A DNA stretch of 7,876 nucleotides from NCBI GenBank assembly GCA_022866185.1, contig JALHUG010000091.1, positions 1 through 7,876 of the forward strand, written 5' to 3'. This DNA is from Dehalococcoidia bacterium (GTDB lineage Bacteria > Chloroflexota > Dehalococcoidia > SM23-28-2). Under the pieces are notes generated by a model, which saw nothing but the letters and a program-made list of their open reading frames with translations, had not been told where the DNA came from and ran no database searches. Positions 1 to 5,582 of this stretch are shown here, one piece after another. A program made the position numbers and the translations under genes. Every line of letters starts with the position of its first letter. Position 1 is the stretch's first letter.

Positions 1-1
1 C

Positions 2-172
2 TACCTGACAGACATCGGCCGCTGGCAGGAGGTGGCGCGGGCCCATCGGGAGACCTTCGGCGATGTGCGGCCGGCCTCCAGCATGCTGGAGATAAGCGGC
101 CTGGCCGAGCCCGAGATGCTGGTGGAGATCGAGGCAGTGGCCGTCCTTTCGGCGGCCGCCAGGAGGCCGTAG
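2..172 (+). CDS. RidA/YjgF/UK114-family protein, C-terminal fragment
   Basis: The frame enters from the left edge and ends at TAG 170-172, leaving the last 56 residues. The fragment opens with YLTDIGRWQEVARAHRETFG, matching the strand-helix region before the RidA active-site loop. It ends with the conserved closing strand VEIEAVAVL. RidA-family proteins are trimers of about 130 residues, and the canonical members hydrolyse reactive enamine/imine intermediates made by PLP enzymes. The loop that normally reads PARS reads PASS here (fragment residues 24-27), so the arginine that binds the substrate carboxylate is a serine. This points to one of the arginine-less Rid subgroups rather than RidA itself, so no symbol is given. 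Family assignment is secure; substrate and function are unknown because the N-terminal half lies outside the window. Confidence 0.85.
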   Translation, partial: YLTDIGRWQEVARAHRETFGDVRPASSMLEISGLAEPEMLVEIEAVAVLSAAARRP

Positions 173-242
173 CCTCAATCCGCGCCAACCCCCGCCCGCG
201 CGAGCAGTATGGGGGCGCAAAACGGGGAAGATAACTTCACAA

Positions 243-258
243 AACCTACTACTAGGTT
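243..258. promoter_or_regulatory. Operator-like inverted repeat just upstream of the -35 box
   Basis: AACCTA (243-248) and TAGGTT (253-258) are perfect 6-bp inverted arms around the 4-nt centre CTAC. The repeat ends 3 nt before the TTGACA hexamer of the promoter of the gene at 317. The position fits a binding site for a dimeric regulator or an upstream activator. It is AT-richer than its surroundings. It is too short and lacks the T-run needed for a terminator of the preceding RidA-like gene. The regulatory role is inferred from position only. Confidence 0.4.
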
Positions 259-261
259 CCC

Positions 262-290
262 TTGACAACCCCTCCGACTAGAGTTATGTT
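262..290 (+). promoter_or_regulatory. Sigma-70-type promoter for the exported protein at 317
   Basis: A perfect TTGACA (262-267) is followed after exactly 17 nt by TATGTT (285-290, 4 of 6 matches to TATAAT). Transcription would start near 297, giving a leader of about 20 nt that holds the GGGGG ribosome-site-like run (306-310) 6 nt before the ATG at 317. This is the best-matching -35/-10 pair seen in the window. Confidence 0.65.
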
Positions 291-316
291 TATCTTCTCA
301 GCGACGGGGGCGTCAA

Positions 317-880
317 ATGAATACGATACGCGTTGCTGGTCTTACCGCCGCCGCGAGCGCGGTGGTGTTCCTCCTGTGCACGCTGCCTGCCTCAGCCCAC
401 CCGCTCGCCGGGTTCCGCTACGCTGGAGATATCACCGGCTGTGCCGTGCCACCCTGTGGCACCGTGGACTTCAAGGTGTCTGGAGACGGCTTACAGGTGC
501 AGGAGTTCAAGGCTCACAACGTGCCTGGCGACACCTGCACATTCGCGGGTGAATGGCCGTACCCCCCTCCTCCTTTCCCTCCTCTTGCCATCGTGGGCGA
601 CAGCTTCGGACCGGGTCCACTGGACTGGTACCAAGTGAGCGGCTCTTTTTTCAGAGGAGGCATTGCGGCGGGGACCATTAGATTGAAGCTGCCCTCGGAG
701 GACCCGCCGTGCGACACGGGCCTTTTGGGCTGGAGCCAGCCTGTTGGCGGCATAGCGGAGCTGCCGGATGTCTCTGGTTCTTCCGCTGCCAACTACATCC
801 CTCTGGCTGGGGTCGCGGCTGCAGCGCTGGTCGCTCTGACGGCAGGCGGGTGGCATGCCAGGAGACGGCCGCTCAGGTAG
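317..880 (+). CDS. Exported small beta-rich protein with C-terminal membrane anchor
   Basis: This 187-residue protein has an N-terminal signal peptide (Arg5, hydrophobic core about 7-22, ASA cleavage site at 25-27). A mature part of about 120 residues follows, with four cysteines (42, 47, 74, 132), a proline run near 81-89, and alternating hydrophobic stretches. Blocks such as GTVDFKVSGDG and YQVSGSFF...AAGTI resemble secreted bacterial beta-sandwich domains, but I do not recognise a named family. The C-terminus is tripartite: LPDVS (149-153), a hydrophobic span 161-181, and the basic tail ARRRPLR. This looks like a cell-envelope sorting or retention signal, not a strict LPXTG motif. The ATG is preceded by a G-rich ribosome site and a strong promoter; the gene stands alone, transcribed toward the 905-3313 operon with only 24 nt between stop codons. 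It is probably surface-displayed, with function unknown. The four cysteines suggest disulfides outside the cytoplasm. Confidence 0.8.
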   Translation: MNTIRVAGLTAAASAVVFLLCTLPASAHPLAGFRYAGDITGCAVPPCGTVDFKVSGDGLQVQEFKAHNVPGDTCTFAGEWPYPPPPFPPLAIVGDSFGPGPLDWYQVSGSFFRGGIAAGTIRLKLPSEDPPCDTGLLGWSQPVGGIAELPDVSGSSAANYIPLAGVAAAALVALTAGGWHARRRPLR

Positions 881-900
881 GGCCCGCTGACGCTGGCGCG

Positions 901-1098
901 AGGGCTACTCCTTCGCGGGAGTGGGCGTTGGCTCTGACGTGGGAAGACCGAGAGGACAGGCTACCTTCGCGTCTGCCTGCGTGCACTCCAGCCCTCCTGC
1001 CGCGGCCAAAGCGACCTCAGTGATCTTGACCGTTGGACGCGCCTGAGCGATGAGGTCGGCTATCGTCTGATCTACATCTACGCCGGCCCCGGAGCGGA
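901..1098. repeat. Direct repeat copy A, 3' end of paralog 1
   Basis: This segment of 198 bp matches 1671-1868 at 194 positions with no gaps, at an offset of exactly 770 bp. It begins 4 bp beyond the stop codon and covers the last roughly 64 codons. Two of the four differences are synonymous; the other two change Ile to Val and Ala to Val. Confidence 0.95.
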
Positions 1099-1651
1099 TG
1101 TTGCTCTCGTCCATCTGTTGGACGAATCTGTTTATGGTGTTGTTGATCTGGACGCCGCGCACCATCTGCTCCTTGCTCAGCCCCTCCGGAGCTATGCCAC
1201 AGGACAAGTGTATTTCGCTTTCCAGGTACTTGCGCGCCTCGTCCTCCGAGACACCGAACCCCTCCCTGACAAGGGCAATGTATAGAATGATGCGGTCCTC
1301 GATCTCCCGCAGAGGCTGCTTTTCCTCGGCGAACGGCCGGCCGGACTTGGCCCTCGCTACCATAAGGGATGCCACACTCCTGTTGAGGATTTCGATCGAG
1401 AATTGGATGTCTTCCGCCTCGATGACCGCCACCACCGGCGGCAGGCTATCGAGCGCGGCGGGGTTTGTGATCTCCATCACGTCGTCGCATGTCCGGCCCT
1501 CCGGCACGTCTTCCCCATACAGACCCCCCGCCAGGGCCTCCCCCGCTGTCTCTCCCCCGCCTTGATCGCGGAGCAGGCCGAAGAAGACCGCCAGGCCAAT
1601 CCCGACAAGGACCGCCAGCGCCGCCAGCGCCACCAGCAACAACTTCTTCAT
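905..1651 (-). CDS. Membrane-tethered SurA-N-like protein, paralog 1 (distal gene of operon)
   Basis: This 248-residue protein begins with an uncleaved-looking N-terminal membrane segment (about residues 4-27, no AXA site and no lipobox cysteine), so the rest should lie outside the cytoplasm. Residues about 71-145 (PPVVAVIEAEDI..., GRPFAEEKQPLREIEDRIILYIALVREGFGVSEDEARKYL) follow the pattern of the N-terminal chaperone region of SurA/PrsA-type foldases: a VVAxV strand, long helices, and 'GVSEDEA'. No parvulin isomerase domain follows, so it would be a chaperone-like remnant or binding domain, not an enzyme. Four cysteines (55, 151, 223, 232) are all conserved in the neighbouring paralog. The tail is a Pro/Thr-rich linker ending in PTPTPAKE. 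The ATG follows AGGGGG with 5 nt spacing, 23 nt after the stop of paralog 2, so it is the third gene of the operon. Family resemblance is moderate; the role is inferred. Confidence 0.75.
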   Translation of the reverse strand: MKKLLLVALAALAVLVGIGLAVFFGLLRDQGGGETAGEALAGGLYGEDVPEGRTCDDVMEITNPAALDSLPPVVAVIEAEDIQFSIEILNRSVASLMVARAKSGRPFAEEKQPLREIEDRIILYIALVREGFGVSEDEARKYLESEIHLSCGIAPEGLSKEQMVRGVQINNTINRFVQQMDESNIRSGAGVDVDQTIADLIAQARPTVKITEVALAAAGGLECTQADAKVACPLGLPTSEPTPTPAKE

Positions 1652-1664
1652 GTCAGCCCCCTAT
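1508..1664. repeat. Direct repeat, 5' end of paralog 1 (partner 2296-2449)
   Basis: The start region of paralog 1, including the ribosome site ATAGGGGG and the codons for the membrane segment through GLYGED, matches 2296-2449 at roughly 90%. There is one 3-bp gap and a 1-nt difference in the G run. Between this block and the 98% block, the two genes are much less alike. Confidence 0.85.
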
Positions 1665-1670
1665 GACCCC

Positions 1671-1868
1671 AGGGCTACTCCTTCGCGGGAGTGGGCGTTG
1701 GCTCTGACGTGGGAAGACCGAGAGGACAGGCTACCTTCGCGTCTGCCTGCGTGCACTCCAGCCCCCCTGCCGCGGCCAAAGCGACCTCAGTGACCTTGAC
1801 CGTCGGACGCGCCTGAGCGATGAGGTCGGCTATCGTCTGATCTACATCTACGCCGACCCCGGAGCGGA
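1671..1868. repeat. Direct repeat copy B, 3' end of paralog 2
   Basis: Partner of 901-1098 (98% identity). Identity stops abruptly at both edges: outside the repeat the flanks are unrelated on one side and strongly diverged coding sequence on the other. This is more consistent with recent gene conversion or recombination than with uniform divergence of an old duplicate. Confidence 0.95.
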
Positions 1869-2436
1869 CGGCGCTATCGAACATCTGCTGGATGAACCTG
1901 TTTGTAGTGAGGTCAACCTGGGCAAACGGGACCATCTGCGTCTCGACTAGTCGTTCCACAGTTGCTCCGCAGTCACCTGTCCGTCGACTCTTGATGTACG
2001 CCCTCGCCTCGTCCTCTGAGACGAGCAGTCCCGAGTTGCCCTGCCCTGCCTCCCGGACGGCTGCGATGTACAGGAGGTAGCGGTCTTCGATCTCCCTCAG
2101 AGCCTCCTTCTCGCCGGCGTGCGGCCGGCCAAGCTCGGCCCTCCGCGCCATCAGCGACACCAGGTACGCGCTTGGCACGTCAAGCCGTGCCCCAACATCT
2201 TCGGCTTCGACGATCGCCACGACTGGCGGGAACCTTTCGATGCCGCTTGGGTATAGGATCTCCCTTATGTCATCGCATGTCCAGGACTCCGACATGTCTT
2301 CCCCATACAGGCCCCCCGCCAGGGCCTCCCCGGCTGTCTCCCCCCCGCCTTGGTCGCGGAGCAGGCCGAAGAAGACCGCCAGGCCTACCCCTAGAAGGAC
2401 CGCCAGCGCCGCCAGTGCCGCCAGCAACTTTTTCAG
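1675..2436 (-). CDS. Membrane-tethered SurA-N-like protein, paralog 2, non-ATG (CTG) start
   Basis: This is a tandem paralog of the gene at 905-1651, 253 residues from the proposed start. It has the same architecture: an N-terminal membrane segment (about 3-25), then GLYGED, a SurA-N-like helical region (about 70-150, PPVVAIVEAEDV... to LLVSEDEARAYI), and an almost identical last 60 residues. Cysteines 54, 156, 228 and 237 match the four in paralog 1. Aligning the two genes places paralog 1's ATG on a CTG here (2436-2434), with the same ribosome site (GGGGGG, then 5 nt). An ATG upstream at 2529 is in frame, but its extra 31 residues simply read the end of the preceding gene in another frame. 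I therefore prefer CTG; TTG at 2427 is an alternative that shortens the membrane segment by three residues. The 10-nt gap after the upstream stop suggests translational coupling. The central third has about half its residues identical to paralog 1. Confidence 0.7.
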   Translation of the reverse strand: MKKLLAALAALAVLLGVGLAVFFGLLRDQGGGETAGEALAGGLYGEDMSESWTCDDIREILYPSGIERFPPVVAIVEAEDVGARLDVPSAYLVSLMARRAELGRPHAGEKEALREIEDRYLLYIAAVREAGQGNSGLLVSEDEARAYIKSRRTGDCGATVERLVETQMVPFAQVDLTTNRFIQQMFDSAVRSGVGVDVDQTIADLIAQARPTVKVTEVALAAAGGLECTQADAKVACPLGLPTSEPTPTPAKE

Positions 2437-2449
2437 GTCAGCCCCCCTA
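2296..2449. repeat. Direct repeat, 5' end of paralog 2 (partner 1508-1664)
   Basis: Homologous start region of paralog 2. The repeat includes the ribosome site, so the TAG stop of the upstream cysteine-rich gene (2449-2447) is built from the conserved ATAGGGGG sequence. This suggests the duplicated unit carried its own ribosome site. Confidence 0.85.
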
Positions 2450-3313
2450 TCCCGACCAGTCGACGTCCAGGCGTACCCAGTCCGTCTTACAGTCCACGCC
2501 GGCACCCGGAATGCACCATATGTAGCCATAGGTGTTGAACTCCGGGTCGACGAACCACTCGTCTACATCTCCACAAGCGTCTGATGTCCAGTCGTCGGTG
2601 ATTCCGGGGCCGGTACATATGCTCTCGGTGGTATGGCCCCAGCACCCGCCTGGGTCCGGCGAGCAGCCGCCCAGATACTCGGTCTCTCTGTCCCAAAAGG
2701 GACCATACTCCACCTTGGTCCCCCACTGGGGAGCCAGACGGACGCGGTGGCCGCCCCCACTGTAATAATGACGCCAGGTCAACCCGTGCCCCAGCCAGGA
2801 AAGACGCACCTCGGAGTCGGACCAGCCGTACGTGCATAGGTCACCCACGGCGGACAGCTCCCACTCTACCCACTCGCCCTCACACCACCAGGTGCACACC
2901 TCCCAATACCTGTAGTCACTAACGCTATCCCCCTCCCGCTCACACCCGTAGCAATACCCGTAGTTACTGTAGTACCAGCCTCTGTCTGGGCGGTAGCAGA
3001 GGTATCTCATGATCCAGAGGTCCTGGTTGAAGTCCCAAGGGTTCGGGCCAACGCAACCGTCGGCCAAGATGCTAATGCCAACGAAGTAGCATTGGGCTGA
3101 GAGGGCCGCAGTGTCGGTGGTCTCTAGAGATGTTCCCGCCGAGTCAGGGCCCACGACCAGCGCATCGCCTGATCCGCCTGAGGCGGAGCAGGAGAGGGAA
3201 TCGCCGGAGACAATCTTCGCTTCAGCCTGGCCTGCAGACTGCAGGAGGAGGGCTCCGGCGGCGAGCAGGAGAAGCCCGATGGGTATCAGTGCCAGCAGAA
3301 GCCATCGTTTCAT
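2447..3313 (-). CDS. Secreted cysteine/tryptophan/tyrosine-rich protein of unknown family
   Basis: This 288-residue protein is the first gene of the minus-strand operon. The start at ATG 3313 is favoured because a very strong ribosome site, GGAGGAGGTG, ends about 7 nt before it and the protein then opens with a signal peptide (KRW, hydrophobic core about 4-24, cleavage near AGQA or AEA at 27-32). A longer frame from 3379 would add 22 residues ahead of this site and is not supported. The mature chain of about 258 residues has 15 cysteines, 19 tryptophans and about 17 tyrosines, densest at residues 93-184. Notable pairs are CYGC (121-124) and CTWWC (140-144). A low-complexity Ser/Gly/Ala/Thr linker (about 36-72) separates the signal from the aromatic region. 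I recognise no domain. The composition suggests a compact, multiply disulfide-bonded extracellular module, possibly carbohydrate- or surface-binding, but that is speculation. Co-transcription with two chaperone-like membrane proteins is its most informative context. Confidence 0.75.
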   Translation of the reverse strand: MKRWLLLALIPIGLLLLAAGALLLQSAGQAEAKIVSGDSLSCSASGGSGDALVVGPDSAGTSLETTDTAALSAQCYFVGISILADGCVGPNPWDFNQDLWIMRYLCYRPDRGWYYSNYGYCYGCEREGDSVSDYRYWEVCTWWCEGEWVEWELSAVGDLCTYGWSDSEVRLSWLGHGLTWRHYYSGGGHRVRLAPQWGTKVEYGPFWDRETEYLGGCSPDPGGCWGHTTESICTGPGITDDWTSDACGDVDEWFVDPEFNTYGYIWCIPGAGVDCKTDWVRLDVDWSG

Positions 3314-3367
3314 AGTCACCCACCTCCTCCGGCAGGCAAACCGACGAGCGAGAGTAAACCCTATATC

Positions 3368-3396
3368 TGTATACCACATCCTCTCAGAGAAAGCAA
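3368..3396 (-). promoter_or_regulatory. Candidate extended -10 promoter for the 3313-905 operon
   Basis: On the minus strand, TTGCTT (3396-3391) lies 17 nt from TATACA (3373-3368), which is preceded by TGG, an extended -10 arrangement. The predicted start near 3361 leaves a leader of about 48 nt carrying the strong ribosome site of the cysteine-rich gene. The -35 match is weak (3 of 6), so the extended -10 would carry most of the recognition. Confidence 0.45.
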
Positions 3397-3501
3397 GCCC
3401 AGCCGGACTTCACTTGCATGTCCTTTAACGCGATCTGTCAAGTAGCCCCTTGGCGGATGGCCGGTTCGCCGTTCGTGGCTTGATTCTCGACCCCCCTGTC
3501 C

Positions 3502-3550
3502 TCCGAAGGCGGATGCGCCTCCGCCGAAGGCGGACGTCCTCCGGCGTCCG
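3502..3550. repeat. Cluster of overlapping short inverted repeats
   Basis: TCCGCCGAAGGCGGA (3520-3534) is a perfect hairpin with 6-bp arms and a GAA loop. Its left arm can alternatively pair with GGCGGA at 3508-3513, and a third hairpin pairs CGGACG (3531-3536) with CGTCCG (3545-3550). TCCGAAGGCGGA at 3502-3513 is a shortened copy of the first unit. The three pairings share arms and cannot all form together. No T-run follows, so it is not an ordinary terminator. It could be a REP-like element, a binding site or remnants of a small repeat family. Confidence 0.6.
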
Positions 3551-3613
3551 GCGCAAAGGCTGGGGCATGAGGGGCTGAATCTGATGGCCCCCGCCTTCTC
3601 CGCCAGCCCCAAC

Positions 3614-3642
3614 GTGAGGCCCCTTGCCTCCTGTGCTACAAT
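3614..3642 (+). promoter_or_regulatory. Extended -10 promoter for rimI
   Basis: TACAAT (3637-3642, 5 of 6) is preceded by TGC (3634-3636), forming an extended -10. The hexamer 17 nt upstream, GTGAGG (3614-3619), is a poor -35 box. Transcription would begin near 3649, about 20 nt before the rimI ATG, with AGGG (3661-3664) as the ribosome site. Confidence 0.6.
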
Positions 3643-3669
3643 AGCCAATAACTCCGTCAGAGGGCAGGC

Positions 3670-4356
3670 ATGCAGACAACGGCTGTTCGCTACCAGGTAC
3701 GCCCCATGGACCTGGGCGACATCTCCCAGGTGATGGAGATCGAGCGGGAGTCGTTTCTCGACATGTGGCCGACGTCGGCCTTCAAACAGGATATCCAGCA
3801 CAACCGCCTGGCCCGCTATCTAGTGGTGGTGGAGCAGCGAGAGGAAGGCGAGGAGGCAACGGCCCCGCCGGCGGAGCACGAACCGAAGGGATCGCCCATG
3901 TCGCCACCGGGCCTGGGGCGTTGGCTGGGCGAGCTCAAGCGGCTGTTCGGTGGCGAGGAGGAGGCCGAGACCAGCCGCGAGCCCATCGTGGGGTTCGTGG
4001 GCGTCTGGCTCACGCCGGATGAGGCCCACATCGTCACCATCGCCGTGCGCGAAAGCCAGCGCGGCCGTGGCATCGGCGAGCTCCTGCTCATCGCTGTCAT
4101 CGCCCTGGCCATCCTCAACGATCGGGAGGTCGTCACCCTGGAGGTTCGCGCCTCCAACCAGGCGGCCCAGACCCTGTACGAGAAGTACGGCTTCAGAAAC
4201 GTTGGCGTTCGCCCCCACTATTACTCCGACAATCACGAAGACGCCGTGATCATGACCACCGAACCCATCCACTCCGCACCTTATCAGGCCCTCTTCCAGC
4301 AGCTCAGGCGGGAGCACCACGAGCGCTGTGGCCAGTACGAGCTCGACTTCAACTAG
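3670..4356 (+). CDS. rimI: RimI-type GNAT protein N-acetyltransferase with an internal insertion
   Basis: The 228-residue product is a GNAT acetyltransferase of the RimI type, which uses acetyl-CoA to acetylate the N-terminal alanine of ribosomal protein S18 in the cytoplasm. The start is at VRYQVRPMDLGDISQVMEIE. The acetyl-CoA loop is QRGRGIG (130-136), followed by LEVRASN (157-163), LYEKYGF (169-175), and HYYSDNHEDAVIM (183-195). Glu158 and Tyr170 have the 12-residue spacing of the Glu103/Tyr115 catalytic pair of Salmonella RimI. RimI is usually about 150 residues. The excess comes from an acidic, Pro-rich insertion at about 57-104, containing a possible amphipathic helix (RWLGELKRLF), and from a roughly 30-residue C-terminal tail. 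It has its own promoter and is monocistronic, its last 8 nt overlapping the convergent transporter gene. Substrate could instead be another protein N-terminus or lysine. Confidence 0.88.
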   Translation: MQTTAVRYQVRPMDLGDISQVMEIERESFLDMWPTSAFKQDIQHNRLARYLVVVEQREEGEEATAPPAEHEPKGSPMSPPGLGRWLGELKRLFGGEEEAETSREPIVGFVGVWLTPDEAHIVTIAVRESQRGRGIGELLLIAVIALAILNDREVVTLEVRASNQAAQTLYEKYGFRNVGVRPHYYSDNHEDAVIMTTEPIHSAPYQALFQQLRREHHERCGQYELDFN

Positions 4357-5575
4357 CCCCGGCTATATCAGGCGCCCCACGCCTGGGCAGGCGACTGCCG
4401 ACCACAAAGAGCATGCTGGCCGCTAAGGGAAGGGCGCCGGCCACGGCGAACACGGCACCATAGCTGACGAACCCCGCCATCAAGCCAAAGGCCATCGCCC
4501 CCAGGCCCGATCCTGTGTCCCAGGCCAGACCGAACGTGGACATAGCCAGGCCTCGCTGTTCGCTCCCGGCCCGGTCCGCGGTCAGGGCCAGAAGGGCCGT
4601 ATGAGCCCCCGCGAAGCCAAGACCGAAGAGCACCGCCGCCGCCAGCATCATCGCCTGCACTGAGGCGTTGGCCAGCAGGAGCATGCCCAGGCCCCCAACA
4701 ACCAGGCCCGGCAGGAACACCACCGCGCGGCTATAGCGGTCGGCCACGGCCCCCACCACCGGCCGCAGGGGCACGACCACCACGCCGTACATCACGAAGA
4801 AGAGCCCAGGATTGCCCAGGCCTCGATCTTCGGCCATGAGGGGCAGGAGGGCCTGAATAGCCCCGAAGGCCACCGTCAGGGACAGGAACAAGGAAGCAGG
4901 AAGCAGCGTGCTACGGCTCACCAGGGCAGTGGCCGAGAATCCCTCCGCCGTCCTCGCCCCACCCCTGCCCACACCGATGCGGCTGCTAAGGACGAAGGCC
5001 AGGCCAGAGACCGCGGCCGCCGTCAGGAAGTAGGGGGTGAAGCCCCAGGTCCTGGCTATCGTCAACCCCAGCCAGGGGGCGTAGACCTGAGGGAGGCTGT
5101 TCATCATAGCGAGGTAGCCAAAAGCAACACCGCGGCGGTCGGCGGGTACAATGTCGGCCACAGTTGCGAAGGCGGCGGTGGCGAAGAGCACCGCGCCCGC
5201 CCCGTTCACCATCCGCAGCGGCAGCAGCAGGTAGGGGTCGTTGCTGAGGGGGTAGGCCGCCAGGCAAAGGGCTGAGATCCCAGCGCCTATCACCATGAAT
5301 CGTTTGCGCCCATAGCGATCCGCCCACAGACCGGCCAGGGGCCGCGTGAACATCCCGGCAAGGCCCAGGCTGCCCACCGCCAGGCCAATCTGCCACTTGT
5401 CGGCATCTTTCAGATAGAGAGGCAGGGTAGTGTAGGTGGAGAAGAGGCTGGCGAGGGAAAGATGGGTGCAGGCCAGGACGAGCATGAAGCCAGCCGTCCA
5501 TATAGGCTCACCCCGCCCGGCAGGCGGCGGCGCGCCTGTCCTTGCTAGCTCCTCGCCCTTTGGTGCTCGCCACAT
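4349..5575 (-). CDS. Major facilitator superfamily transporter (drug/efflux-like)
   Basis: The 408-residue protein is of normal length for a 12-helix MFS carrier in the cytoplasmic membrane. The signature loop between helices 2 and 3 is GLWADRYGRK (82-91), with a degenerate second copy GAVADRYSR (275-283) between helices 8 and 9, marking the two six-helix halves. PLRMVNGAG (119-127) fits helix 4, and ADRRGVAFG (145-153) and GSEQRGLAMSTFG (337-349) resemble the 'RG.A.G' segments common in drug and sugar efflux members. The chain ends in a short polar tail. ATG at 5575 leaves 25 polar residues before helix 1 (IWTAGFML...). An in-frame TTG at 5617 would add 14 basic residues, and its GAGG sits only 2 nt before the codon. 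No clear ribosome site precedes 5575. Substrate cannot be deduced. Its 3' end overlaps rimI and it diverges from the acyltransferase. Confidence 0.85.
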   Translation of the reverse strand: MWRAPKGEELARTGAPPPAGRGEPIWTAGFMLVLACTHLSLASLFSTYTTLPLYLKDADKWQIGLAVGSLGLAGMFTRPLAGLWADRYGRKRFMVIGAGISALCLAAYPLSNDPYLLLPLRMVNGAGAVLFATAAFATVADIVPADRRGVAFGYLAMMNSLPQVYAPWLGLTIARTWGFTPYFLTAAAVSGLAFVLSSRIGVGRGGARTAEGFSATALVSRSTLLPASLFLSLTVAFGAIQALLPLMAEDRGLGNPGLFFVMYGVVVVPLRPVVGAVADRYSRAVVFLPGLVVGGLGMLLLANASVQAMMLAAAVLFGLGFAGAHTALLALTADRAGSEQRGLAMSTFGLAWDTGSGLGAMAFGLMAGFVSYGAVFAVAGALPLAASMLFVVGSRLPRRGAPDIAGAS

Positions 5576-5582
5576 AGCTTCG

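Larger units (their letters stand above)
3314..3669. other. 356-bp divergent intergenic region
   Basis: This stretch has no convincing gene. It contains the minus-strand operon promoter (3368-3396), a cluster of overlapping inverted repeats (3502-3550) and the rimI promoter (3614-3642). An open frame crossing it on the minus strand (3361-3801) runs back through the rimI start and promoter and has neither a ribosome site nor protein-like composition, so it is discounted. From about 3550 to 3613 nothing recognisable is seen. Confidence 0.7.

Noticed and set aside
190..222. Hairpin terminator after the RidA-like gene
   Set aside because: The GCGC/CCCC and GGGG/GCGC arms pair only with a 4-nt bulge and a long loop, and no T-run follows.
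2437..2529. N-terminal extension of paralog 2 to ATG 2529
   Set aside because: It overlaps the end of the upstream gene by 83 nt, has no counterpart in paralog 1, and would put a polar peptide before the membrane segment.
3314..3379. Longer start for the cysteine-rich protein at 3379
   Set aside because: It lies ahead of the strong ribosome site for ATG 3313, disrupts the signal peptide layout, and would place the start upstream of the candidate -10.
3436..3441. Perfect minus-strand TTGACA as -35 for the operon
   Set aside because: At 16-18 nt spacing the best -10 is TGCAAG (3 of 6), and it would give a leader of over 90 nt. The TATACA site nearer the gene is a better candidate.
3361..3801. 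Minus-strand open frame across the rimI start
   Set aside because: It covers the rimI promoter and N-terminus, has no ribosome site, and contains translations of the hairpin cluster.
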